A stretch of 64,000 nucleotides of DNA, taken from Parietichytrium sp. I65-24A (Eukaryota > Sar > Bigyra > Thraustochytrida > Thraustochytriidae). Of the stretch, positions 21,301-29,634 are shown in pieces. Position 1 is the first letter of the stretch, and each line of letters begins with the position of its first letter. A program made the position numbers and the translations under genes. The notes under the pieces were generated by a model. The model made no database searches, was not told the DNA's origin, and worked only from the letters and a program-made list of their open reading frames with translations. The stretch lies in assembly GCA_012862575.1 (NCBI GenBank), contig BLSF01000082.1, forward strand, positions 89,646-153,645, written 5' to 3'.

Positions 21301-24166
21301 ATTTGATACCTTGCGCTCTCGTTAGCTTTTCGGCGTTCTTAACGTTTTGCACAATGATTCCTAGAGCTCGGCAGCAATGCAGAATGGTGTCATAAACATA
21401 CACGTGTCTGTTTTCCAGTGAAATCAATTTGGTCATGACACTCAAAACGCTTTCCAGAGCAGATCCACCGTCCAGGCTAGCCATGATCTCGCGTGCCTTG
21501 GGGAAACGGGCAGCTTGTACCAGAGTTTCCAGTAGGTAGGTTATCACCGAGCATGACCTCTCACAAGCGCCGCCAATGTGCACGACACGCTCTTGTATCA
21601 ACGAAATGATGTTGGAGATTACTACATCCTCACAGTGTTTACCTGAGTGTCGCAGAACAGCGCTCAATAGAAAGGCGGCGTTAGGCTCCTCTGGAAATGC
21701 GACGAGAATGTCTGTTACAAATACGGCTTCGAGCATATTCGCGAGTTTCTTTAAAAGGAACTGGTTCTCCCAGCGCTCGCTACACTGAAAGAGCAACGTG
21801 AAGATGTCAATGTTGCAGCGCCTTGCCTCGTCGGTCATTGCATCGGTGAGGTGGGATATGTTGCTGATGTGCGTGTCCAGATGATCCACGAACCAGCTCT
21901 CGTCCAGCACCTTGGAGTCGACCAACGCGCGTATCCCTCTCAGGCAGGAAAGTTCACAAGTCCTTAACCACCATTCATCCGGGTGTTCGGGAACGACTTC
22001 AGCTTCGACGTGTTCTGAAGTGCGCCCGGTGTCGCTGCTTCCGGTACCTTCTTGCTGAAGTTTCTTCAGGGCAATCCGCTCTCTCTCCTCTTCGGCCTTT
22101 TTCAAAAGAGTGATCTGCTGCGCCTGCTTAATCTTTAGGATCCGAAGCCACTCCTCGCGGACCATAAGCAAGCACCTGAACATCAAAGAGAAGATTGTCT
22201 CTAGAAGCTCTTTGCGGCTCTCGTATACTTCGTCAGACTCGGATTTCCTAGTTTTGACACCGTCTTGAGGAGAGTCATAGCCCTCCTCATCGGGGCCTTC
22301 AGAACGTGCAGAGTCGCCCCCGACTCGCGTCCATCTTCTTTTCTTGTGGAAAGTCGTCTTGAGTGCATGCATCGCCACGGCTAGAAGGAACATGGCGTGG
22401 CACAAAATGACCTGCTTAACTTTGCGCTGAATAAAGAGCTGATTTTCCCGCCAGCCACTGTCGAGACTCTGCAAGTATGGACCGAGCATAATCACTGAAT
22501 TCTGTATGGCAAAGCCAACACCAAGTTCATGTGGTGCTGACTCGTCATCTGCGCTCATGGAGAGAAGGGTGGCTTGGTAAGCCCAATCTGCCAAAGAGAA
22601 GATTCGACGCACCGCGCCACTCGAAAGCAGTTGAGGAGAGCAAATTTCTTCTGGCATGGACATGCATATTCTCGAAAGGGACGCGACCGATACTAAGATG
22701 GTCCCGAGATCCCCCCGCGCGAGCTCGCCATTTGTTTCGACATCATGCATCACCATCACCGGTGACCCAAAAACATCCGAGAGCAGAGCAAACAGCGTGC
22801 AAAGGTGGTCCCCTGACTCCTCACAGCTGCTAGGCAAGCCGGTGTTATAAAGAATGCCCAACGAGGCCGCCACAGTGTCTCCATCGTTCGACCGTCTTGC
22901 CACGTTCACCAGAAATTGTTCCGTGTCCAGCGATGTTCCCGCCACGTCTTCTTCAGCCTTGGCCACACAAGACGCAGCTCCAAGCAGCGCCGTGCAAGCC
23001 ACTGCTGGGCACGTCGAGTAAACACTGGGTAGCGCAGACAAGAGCTGAGCAAGTTTGTCCACCAGAGGGTTTTCTTGCAGGGCCAAGAACTGAGTGCAGG
23101 CTTCGTCGTGCCAGCACGTATACCAAAGTAAGAAGCCGATGTAAGAAATTTCGATGTTGGAGTCATTTCCCTCCAAGACGAGGTCGACGCAACGCACGAC
23201 ATATTCATTTAGGCTCTCCATGACAAGCGGGTTCTGCACGAGGGTGCAAATTTCATATAAGACGTTTCCAATCGACCTCTGCAACTCTGCAGTCTTTTCT
23301 CCCGACGCAAAAACTTCAACAAGCTCAGTGAGCTTGTGAACGCTCTCTCGAATGATGCGCTCGCTACGCTCTGGTCTGCGCAGCATGTATTCTTCCACGA
23401 GGTGAACATAGTCTCCTGGCGTGGCCAGCTGTCGCACGATTGTCGAGGATATTTCCGAACACCAGTACTCTGGAACCAAGACTTCAAATTTTGGGTCAAT
23501 TGGTCGAAACACCTTGGCAGGCGAATCCTTGGTGGATTTATTGGGCTTTGTGCCTTTTGCCACAGGTTTCTTTGTGGTGTTGACCACGGCTGCGCGTCCT
23601 TTTGGCTTGCGTTTTAACTTCTTCTTCGCCTCTTCTTCTTCCTTTGCTCGACGTTCCAGCTCAGCCTGCTCGAATTCAAATAACGCAAGTTTGTCCTTCA
23701 AAACACGAGCCTTTTCCTCCATAATCTGTTCTCTGAACAACTCCAAAAGTTGTGTCGCCTTGTAGACGCATAAATGCCCATTGTCGTCTGTAAGCCAACC
23801 AGCTAATGTCTGCTGCCTTGCACGCGCTTCTTGACCCTCTTCTTCTTCGTCTTCTGCGCCTTCGTCTTGGAAGCTCACCTTCGCCTGGATTCTCCCTGCA
23901 CAGTCCTCCGACGGCCCAAACGATCCGAGCAGCGAACACCCTCGCACGTCTTCATTGAATCTCCTGCACTTCTCCTCCGCCTCCTCGCCCTCTGCGTTGC
24001 CCATCGCGCCGTGTGCTTCCGAAGACTCTTGGGCCGACTCGGCGTCGCCATTCCCGCCTTCTTCGCGGCTCGAGTCAGCGTCTTGGCGCAGCTTTGCTCG
24101 CTGACCTGCGCCGTGCGAGGCACTCTCCTCGGCGCCGCTGACGACAGCAACAACGCCACCGTTCAT
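18311..24166 (-). CDS. Giant helical-repeat (armadillo/HEAT-like) protein of unknown function
   Basis: This is an uninterrupted 1951-residue ORF from the first ATG at 24164-24166. Residues about 20-120 are acidic and Ser/Glu-rich. A short folded segment (LAGWLTDDNGHLCVYKATQLLELF) precedes a charged helix (ERRAKEEEEAKKKLKRK) and a Lys-rich linker. From about 240 to 1200 the protein is a long series of amphipathic Leu-rich helices with the spacing of armadillo or HEAT repeats. A Lys/Ser-rich disordered region follows at about 1250-1400 with SP/TP sites. A mixed region contains WKLWDAGGNAIDTPIPLTVR near 1480, and the C-terminal about 400 residues are again helical. No catalytic motif is visible. 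Such proteins are usually scaffolds; a ciliary or cytoskeletal role is one possibility but nothing here proves it. Homology searching would be decisive. Confidence 0.8.
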   Translation of the reverse strand: MNGGVVAVVSGAEESASHGAGQRAKLRQDADSSREEGGNGDAESAQESSEAHGAMGNAEGEEAEEKCRRFNEDVRGCSLLGSFGPSEDCAGRIQAKVSFQDEGAEDEEEEGQEARARQQTLAGWLTDDNGHLCVYKATQLLELFREQIMEEKARVLKDKLALFEFEQAELERRAKEEEEAKKKLKRKPKGRAAVVNTTKKPVAKGTKPNKSTKDSPAKVFRPIDPKFEVLVPEYWCSEISSTIVRQLATPGDYVHLVEEYMLRRPERSERIIRESVHKLTELVEVFASGEKTAELQRSIGNVLYEICTLVQNPLVMESLNEYVVRCVDLVLEGNDSNIEISYIGFLLWYTCWHDEACTQFLALQENPLVDKLAQLLSALPSVYSTCPAVACTALLGAASCVAKAEEDVAGTSLDTEQFLVNVARRSNDGDTVAASLGILYNTGLPSSCEESGDHLCTLFALLSDVFGSPVMVMHDVETNGELARGDLGTILVSVASLSRICMSMPEEICSPQLLSSGAVRRIFSLADWAYQATLLSMSADDESAPHELGVGFAIQNSVIMLGPYLQSLDSGWRENQLFIQRKVKQVILCHAMFLLAVAMHALKTTFHKKRRWTRVGGDSARSEGPDEEGYDSPQDGVKTRKSESDEVYESRKELLETIFSLMFRCLLMVREEWLRILKIKQAQQITLLKKAEEERERIALKKLQQEGTGSSDTGRTSEHVEAEVVPEHPDEWWLRTCELSCLRGIRALVDSKVLDESWFVDHLDTHISNISHLTDAMTDEARRCNIDIFTLLFQCSERWENQFLLKKLANMLEAVFVTDILVAFPEEPNAAFLLSAVLRHSGKHCEDVVISNIISLIQERVVHIGGACERSCSVITYLLETLVQAARFPKAREIMASLDGGSALESVLSVMTKLISLENRHVYVYDTILHCCRALGIIVQNVKNAEKLTRAQGIKFFCAIIENFGQTSRALSGRSPAKRKHYEVLISTLKLLRTLAMTKSELFQATILCPEVLDTLFSLVCDEYDTDPCEWYRDANAKCKRLAASIVVSLPFKRDVGEPALIALARRFICLDYSEIPHVGLKQQAFGAKMLSRIDLSEYGHELLRRTKVTKMILSFACDRSDEIRQANALVGLLYLSGDNVKTQEHICASSLYRLLKLSWTSKSEFEQALVAKLIEQLAKNKVNRTRIYKAEIRARAVVTRWANEKLGTGANLEGARGDTNAALEEGNLDKNIPEEEVSAARELEAIMKLRKDYSKWLRKDLKVKTKKTIIPFAKKSSTAGEKTKSPMAKGGASPQGPQHLGELSDDIVRRASLCMSPRESPFWSFRDSILSPANNLSSVAMSNSKETGLEEAKFLHSTMYQPVKMLWTKNDTKGVSLPGSPKSEDLPPWKQTQAADPFLMMVEKVPRTEYTDDLDVPVERDVGKLTMMDLERASSDKGLVLGIKSVLGKASIHILYPKIEPLNPNLDASSLPLPRMDKCKLIDSWKLWDAGGNAIDTPIPLTVRMADANGDQLVKSEDEGAKLLESADTDSSLKFVLSNVGGAVYSRGASERLSFHMQEELVASPTAEIICHEENGPKIFTLFLHLYMVAKDSGKELDTVTEAFLERNGLSRLVKSAGVSSGPRCLLADSPLFVQSLKFERNVQLEWFVNYFLKLSPQDIETFCRVLSNIPLLSRLNALEDDAEKLRLSLVLADNAIFLRQLWSSWGGSPSNWASKIVAGSCDLFVDSKCVNLAANACEVYLDAGDTNSLEEEKALLAVSMFLIRIADMIPCPRKDIVFDVVGDPNDALSYFAIRKICGENLSIVGLDADAEKFLLRNQIFQVSDPAWQREAEKFERYAHASLSDRLKLLLNQLRRQLGLHLPLVDDRANVQILEIGRLVTQRHPGLPLRHAIRYVTKVIETRACDGVKFNAAETTEQLAQAFDLAQDICKGVVDTVVEMLTPESKVPAT

Positions 24167-25754
24167 CTCCTCTGCGTTCAGGAGGAGAACGCCAGCCTCA
24201 TATATGCTTGCCTCGCGGTCAAAAGGCCGCCAGGAAGGCAACAGCAGGGTCTGACGCAATGGGTTTCAACTCACAAACTCACAAGCCAATAGTCAAGGGC
24301 TTGTTCATGTGGACCTCGCCCAGGCCTTCGCGCCTTGGCGCCTCCAAGAGCTATGGATGGCAGCTGCAAAGTCCTTCAGCCTCGTCACATACCACAGTCC
24401 GAACGCACCCCACTTTACTTTTACAGCATTACAGCTTTACAGTCGACTGTGAATTCACTTCAAGTTGTGTATCTCACCTGTGCTGCCTGTCGCTGGAGAC
24501 CGCAATGCGAGGTGCAAGACGCAAGATGCAAGAGTTGAACTGTCTTTCTGCTGACAAGTTGATAACAACTCCTTTTCCCTTCTCCGTTCTACTTCCCAAT
24601 CCCACACTTTGTTTGTTGAATTTTGATTGCAACACTTGTATGCTCTCTCCGCAGTCGAAAACCATTCGGCGATACTCACAAAGGTTTTTCGCTCTTCAAC
24701 TTTGTCTGTCTCCATTTTCATCTGATCAATGCTAAGGTTTGTACTAGATGAGGAGCGTAGCGAACGGTCAAATTTGTGGAGGCAGATGTGATGTGCAGAG
24801 ATGGTGGATACATATGGTTCACTTCTGCATCGATCGGAGTTGGTTTTTGGTTTTCGGTTGAGGAAATCGATGGCTAAATGCTGCGGATCGCGGAGCCATC
24901 TGGGCAAGGCGGCAGGTTGAGAAGGCGGATCGGAAGTCGCAAGTCGCAAGTCGCAAGTCTGTCAAGTAGAGTGCTTCAATCGTTTCGGCGCGGCTTTTGA
25001 TACCTTCGAGTTGACTGACTGTCAAGGCATGCCTGCCGAAGGATATGACCAGGGACTCGCACAAACCATGCGATGCCAAGTCTCACATATCATCAGAGTC
25101 CGAGTGCATGGAAACATGACCGTGAAAAAGAAAAGCCAAATGCTCCCAGTATCAAAAGCAGCGATGGCTCGGGGTATTGAAATTCAATACTCTTGAATTC
25201 CAAGAATCCCAAGCCATCAGCCCACCCTCCGCGCCCCACTCTCCAAACTCACTGCGAGCACCCCAATACCGTACGCGAGGACCCTTTCCGCCAGTACCAG
25301 CTCTCCTAGCAGCCTATCTTACTACGCGCACCCCTATTGAGCGCGTTAGCGATCGGTTGACAGAGCGACTGACTGACACATACAAAATACGCAACACTCA
25401 CTCACACACACACACACTCACAAACACAAACTCTCTCTCTCATCTCGTTCGCTTGTCCGTGAGGCTTTAGCTTACGGAAACCGTGCTCTTCGCAGATTTG
25501 CGCTTAGTTTCGATGGATTGTTGAAAGGAGCAGCTTGAATTTGGAGAATTATTCGACAGTGGGGGGTGGGTGCTGTCTATTTAGCTGTCAAAAAACACAG
25601 TTTTCTGGGAGGAATTGGTATACTTTGAGTGAAAAGACTCAAAAGACACAAGGCATTTTCCGTGGAATTGGATTTCTGTGCGTAGCACGTTTTGGAGGCG
25701 AGCAAGGTGGTGTTGGATTGCACATCGGAGTCGTGGTTGGGAAAAGTGTGCGAT
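24167..25754. other. Divergent intergenic region
   Basis: It contains GTCGCAA tandem copies at about 24936-24957, a repeated GGTGCAAGACGCAAGATGCAAG near 24512, and a CA-rich run at about 25399-25430. No coding region is supported. Both divergent promoters should lie here. Confidence 0.5.
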
Positions 25755-26420
25755 ATGGGCGCGAGGCAATCGTCGCGAGGGTTCAAATACTACGGGCCAT
25801 CGAAGGATGCCATTGGGCAAACTCGCGCGTCGGCAGATGCGCATTCGGAAGTGCTGAATGAAAACGGTAGCGAAAGCGGCGCTGGTGAACAGCCCGCCCC
25901 AGAGAATGTGTTTATAGACCGGCCGCCCGTGCCAAACAGTTTAGTGATGTTGCCGGTGTATGCGCAGAGTGATTTGCTGGAATTGCTGTGCGGCGTCCTC
26001 CCCGCGGATGCAAATACTTTGAGAGATGTATGTGCGGTTGCGGACCTGCCCAAAAAGTCTACGGTCGTAGCATTTATCGAGCATCTTGCCGCAGCACTAC
26101 AAGACGCTGAAAAGCCTGTGGCAAGGGGGGCTGATGTGCCCGAGTTTTGGGCAGAGTTTCAGGATAGGCTTCAGAGGATAGCTGCAAAGAGGCTTCGCCC
26201 CAGGAGATTCGTCGCGATGCTCTATGATTCGGGGGTCGCACCCTACTCGATGCATTCAGGCGAAGCAGACTCAGAAGCTGGTGGCGCAGAAGGGGCGGAT
26301 GGCGCTAGCGCCAGAAGAGCGAGTGCTGATGGGGGAGAAGAATCAGAGTTTGACGAGCTCGGGCTGCCCAAACTACGTTTGGAAATTCCAGACGATGGCT
26401 TTGCGGCATTGGCGTACTGA
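25755..26420 (+). CDS. Small probable N-myristoylated protein, unknown family
   Basis: The product is 221 residues from ATG 25755. It begins MGARQSS, which fits the N-myristoyltransferase consensus (Gly2, small/uncharged context, Ser6), so the mature protein is probably lipid-anchored to a membrane. The middle (about 60-160) looks like a compact helical domain: MLPVYAQSDLLELLCGVLP, DVCAVADLPKKSTVVAFIEH, then FWAEFQDRLQRIAAKRLRPRR. The C-terminal third is acidic and Ala/Ser/Gly-rich, with a short hydrophobic end (LRLEIPDDGFAALAY). Codons upstream to 25692 are in frame but have no ATG. I do not recognise the family. Its end lies 412 bp from the end of the phosphodiesterase gene. Confidence 0.7.
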   Translation: MGARQSSRGFKYYGPSKDAIGQTRASADAHSEVLNENGSESGAGEQPAPENVFIDRPPVPNSLVMLPVYAQSDLLELLCGVLPADANTLRDVCAVADLPKKSTVVAFIEHLAAALQDAEKPVARGADVPEFWAEFQDRLQRIAAKRLRPRRFVAMLYDSGVAPYSMHSGEADSEAGGAEGADGASARRASADGGEESEFDELGLPKLRLEIPDDGFAALAY

Positions 26421-26832
26421 GCTGATGCAAGAGTTTTGGAACTGTTGAACTTTCAACACGTGCAAAGAATACCGGTCGTAGCGACCCGGCCTTGCTTTTA
26501 CAGAGATCTGTAAACTTGCATTTTTGATTTGCTAATTCCAGATCAGAATTCATGTTATGGGGCTACGGATATTCGCGAAAGTATTCTAACAAAATGCAGA
26601 CCAACAGTGTGGCTTCAAGAACACCCATTTGCTGCCCATAACTTCTGGTCTTTTAGTCATGAAGCAAGGACTTTGGCTCCGGAATTGTCTTGAAAAGCTG
26701 ATTCTCAGTTCCAAGCCATGACGCGGGTGGCAACACGAAGTACAATTTCTTGGGAAGAAAGCAACTGTGCCTGTTTGGTTTCAACAAAATATAATGATCA
26801 TGACACTTAACTTCTATTTTAAAATGCCACAA
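26421..26832. other. Short convergent intergenic region
   Basis: This is 412 bp between two gene ends. It is AT-rich toward 26790-26825. No ORF or repeat of note is seen. Confidence 0.5.
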
Positions 26833-29634
26833 TTATGACTCCGAACTTTTGGTAAACGAGGCCCTACCTGAATTATCTCTCTCCGACCAATGGCGGTAGT
26901 TGTGCACGAGATTTTCCATCAAACACGGCATCTCGATAAATTCCGCAAACGGTTGAATAAGCGGCCGGCAAACGAAATCGATGAAACCCATCTGGGCCTT
27001 GTTTATATTCACGTTGTCACGGTCACAGAGGGGGTCGACAGCATAGTTTCCGGCTTTCTGGGCATCACCTTGACGGAAAAACTCTTCCTGTATGCGGTCG
27101 GTCCACTCAATATGACGTGATAAGGGCTTCGAAGAGTGCCCAATATCGGCAGCCTTGATAGCGATTTGTAATAAGAGAATGCTTTCCTCACTATCCAGCT
27201 GACTACTTCCCCCTGAGCTCAGGGACTCATTCGAATTACGTCGATTAAAAGGGCCAGGCTCTTCTGCCACCGTCTCTAGGACACTAAAGTTTACGTTCGC
27301 GCTTTCACGCTCCTTGAGGCGGGTCAAGAAGAGCTGAAAGCTTGAGACGTATTTCATCGTTTGCGAAAGATCGGTCGCTAGCACAAGGTCGATAATAGTT
27401 TGTCGGATCTCCAGCCTTTGCTTTCGCGGAAGCCTAATAAGAAAGTTTCGCTTGTCCTCTTGCATAACCCTGAATGCTTCGGAAAGGTGAAAACGCTCGT
27501 TAGGGCTCTGATCATTATGCTGGATAGCAATGGGGTGACCTTGAGTAACCAGGAACTGGTTTGTTCGTCCCGGGTGGTGGTAGTCATGTACTGCTGCTGC
27601 AACTATGGCCGCAAAAAGGTCCGCGTGGGACATTTCTTTGTAGATCTCAGACGCGTTTAAAAACACAAAAACGGACTGGATTACGTCGGCTGCATGGAAA
27701 TTGTTGTGGTAAGGGTTTCTCAGGCGTTTGTGCTCTGCTTCGCTCTGCTCAAACGTCTGTCCATAGCAATAAGTGCGGTCTATGTGTTGCAAAAAGTTCA
27801 TCAGCCTCGAGAAGCTGACGTCGATGAATGAAAGCGTTTTCTGGTGCGAAACGATACTATCGACCAATGCCGCGATCGGAAACTCAGTGGTTTTCACGAA
27901 CCCAAGCACGTCAAAATCGTTCCAGCTGAGAACGTGTTTAAGATGGCCCTGCATCTCAGAGAGGGTGGCCAGATTTGCGCCCATCTTTCCGCGTTGCAAA
28001 TACGATTCAAACTTGGCGTCCCTCGCATCCTCTTTCACGGCTGCTTTGTCCTTGAATGCCGCACTTGCAGAGGTAGGGGATGCTGGGTGAACGACTGCAT
28101 CGTTAGCATTCCCGGATATCTCCTCAATCTCCAAGTGCTTGTATGTGTCATTTGAAATCGCTACACTTTCGCGAACGATTGGCTTGCTGTCGTTGACCGT
28201 GGCTCGTTGCTTGCGATTCTTTTGGCGCCTTTGCTCCCAGCCGCTAGTAGCCTCGCTGAGCCACTCTTTGGTGTTGGCATCCAACTGTGAGCTCTGCTTT
28301 GCTCCTATGGAGACGTCGATATCTTGAAGGCTCTTGCTTTGCAGACGTTTTATAACCTTTTCAAGGGTCTCGTGCATCGCCATGCTATTCGAAGCCTTGA
28401 GCTTGCGTTGAACGTCGCGTAGCTCATGAATACAGACCATGAGCGGCGACTCCATCTCCACGTTGGACATATTTTCGTCGAGGATGCTTGCTTTCTGCCT
28501 CAAGATTTCGTTTTCTTCGTGTAGCAACTGGGTCTGCTCAAGCAAGTTGCGCTCATTGTCCACGTGGCGATCAAAGGACGCACGCAGCTTACGGTTCCTT
28601 CTTAGCGCCTCGCGAGTCACCAAGGTCCGCTCAAAGAGCCCGCGAAGGCGAATTTCGCTCGTGATTGCGCCCCATGCGCAAATTCCTCCGAACAGGGCGA
28701 GCATGCAGCAGTCAAGCGGATTGAGAGCGACACCGACACCCAGCGAAATTCCAAGGTAGATAGCCAATACAAGGGCAGAGGATACCGTAGAAATGAATGC
28801 AAGTGATATGGAATTGGAAAGCGCGCTGAGAAACACCACCAGATTCATGAGCAGTAGACTGTCAGAGTTGGATTCGCAATATGTCAGGAGGATCCCATCA
28901 GCGAGGACTTCCTCCGATGAACAGTCTATATTCAATAATTTCAGCACCCGCCTCATCTGAGTGATCACAAGCGTGGTGGCCTGTATGAGGACGAGAAGCA
29001 CAGACTTCTTATATAGCGAACGAAAGGTTTTTTGCGCGCGAGACCTTCCGAATACTGCCATGAACATCTTGAAGAGGAGACATGCGAGACTCAGAATCAG
29101 TCTGAACGCATACACGTAGTTGTTGCTCGGCTTGTTTGCCATGTCGTATATGATCATGACGAGTTCAATGGGCATCAAAAGAAACAATATTTTCCGCAGC
29201 GCCGCGGAAGCCGTCCGCCGCTGTATCATCTGAAACTCGCCTTCAATTTTGGGGTCTTCAAACTCAAATGCGTGAAAGACCCGAATAAATAGACTTCTTG
29301 CTTGTGCGGGCTTGCGGTGGAGAGCGAGCCCCTCCTTTGGGTCCCACTCGCCTCTTATCATGCTCATTGTGGAGCTGTAGACGTGCCGCCTCATTTCCCC
29401 GATATCGGAGCCTCTTGTGGAGCTCGACGTAGGAGACACCTTGGAGGAATGGTGACCAACCCGCATGCTATAAGCGTTTGCCGAAGTTCCCGTGGCAGAT
29501 GACAGTGTGCTGTCCCTGCCCTTTAAGGTGCTTCCTGTGTCTCGGCGATTTCCGCCGCCACCAATCTCCACGGACGCCATTCCTGATGACCGATGGCTTG
29601 CAGCGACATGGTCACTTGCATGCATGCGCTCCAT
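26833..29634 (-). CDS. Membrane-anchored 3',5'-cyclic nucleotide phosphodiesterase (class I, HD type)
   Basis: The enzyme hydrolyses cAMP and/or cGMP to the 5'-monophosphate. The predicted product is 933 residues from the first ATG (29634); 28 further upstream codons are open but begin with TTG. Order: a Ser-rich cytosolic N-terminus; about six hydrophobic helices between residues 145 and 330; a coiled coil (about 350-410, rich in Asn, Glu and Leu); a disordered linker; and a class I PDE catalytic domain from about 610 to 915. Metal ligands are visible as YHNNFHAADV near 640, HDYHHPG near 684 and the Asp in KAADIGHSS near 827, with the nucleotide-site-like NKAQMGFIDF block near 885. The multi-helix anchor plus coiled coil resembles that of membrane adenylyl cyclases and suggests a dimer at a membrane. 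Substrate preference cannot be read from the sequence. Confidence 0.93.
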   Translation of the reverse strand: MERMHASDHVAASHRSSGMASVEIGGGGNRRDTGSTLKGRDSTLSSATGTSANAYSMRVGHHSSKVSPTSSSTRGSDIGEMRRHVYSSTMSMIRGEWDPKEGLALHRKPAQARSLFIRVFHAFEFEDPKIEGEFQMIQRRTASAALRKILFLLMPIELVMIIYDMANKPSNNYVYAFRLILSLACLLFKMFMAVFGRSRAQKTFRSLYKKSVLLVLIQATTLVITQMRRVLKLLNIDCSSEEVLADGILLTYCESNSDSLLLMNLVVFLSALSNSISLAFISTVSSALVLAIYLGISLGVGVALNPLDCCMLALFGGICAWGAITSEIRLRGLFERTLVTREALRRNRKLRASFDRHVDNERNLLEQTQLLHEENEILRQKASILDENMSNVEMESPLMVCIHELRDVQRKLKASNSMAMHETLEKVIKRLQSKSLQDIDVSIGAKQSSQLDANTKEWLSEATSGWEQRRQKNRKQRATVNDSKPIVRESVAISNDTYKHLEIEEISGNANDAVVHPASPTSASAAFKDKAAVKEDARDAKFESYLQRGKMGANLATLSEMQGHLKHVLSWNDFDVLGFVKTTEFPIAALVDSIVSHQKTLSFIDVSFSRLMNFLQHIDRTYCYGQTFEQSEAEHKRLRNPYHNNFHAADVIQSVFVFLNASEIYKEMSHADLFAAIVAAAVHDYHHPGRTNQFLVTQGHPIAIQHNDQSPNERFHLSEAFRVMQEDKRNFLIRLPRKQRLEIRQTIIDLVLATDLSQTMKYVSSFQLFLTRLKERESANVNFSVLETVAEEPGPFNRRNSNESLSSGGSSQLDSEESILLLQIAIKAADIGHSSKPLSRHIEWTDRIQEEFFRQGDAQKAGNYAVDPLCDRDNVNINKAQMGFIDFVCRPLIQPFAEFIEMPCLMENLVHNYRHWSERDNSGRASFTKSSES

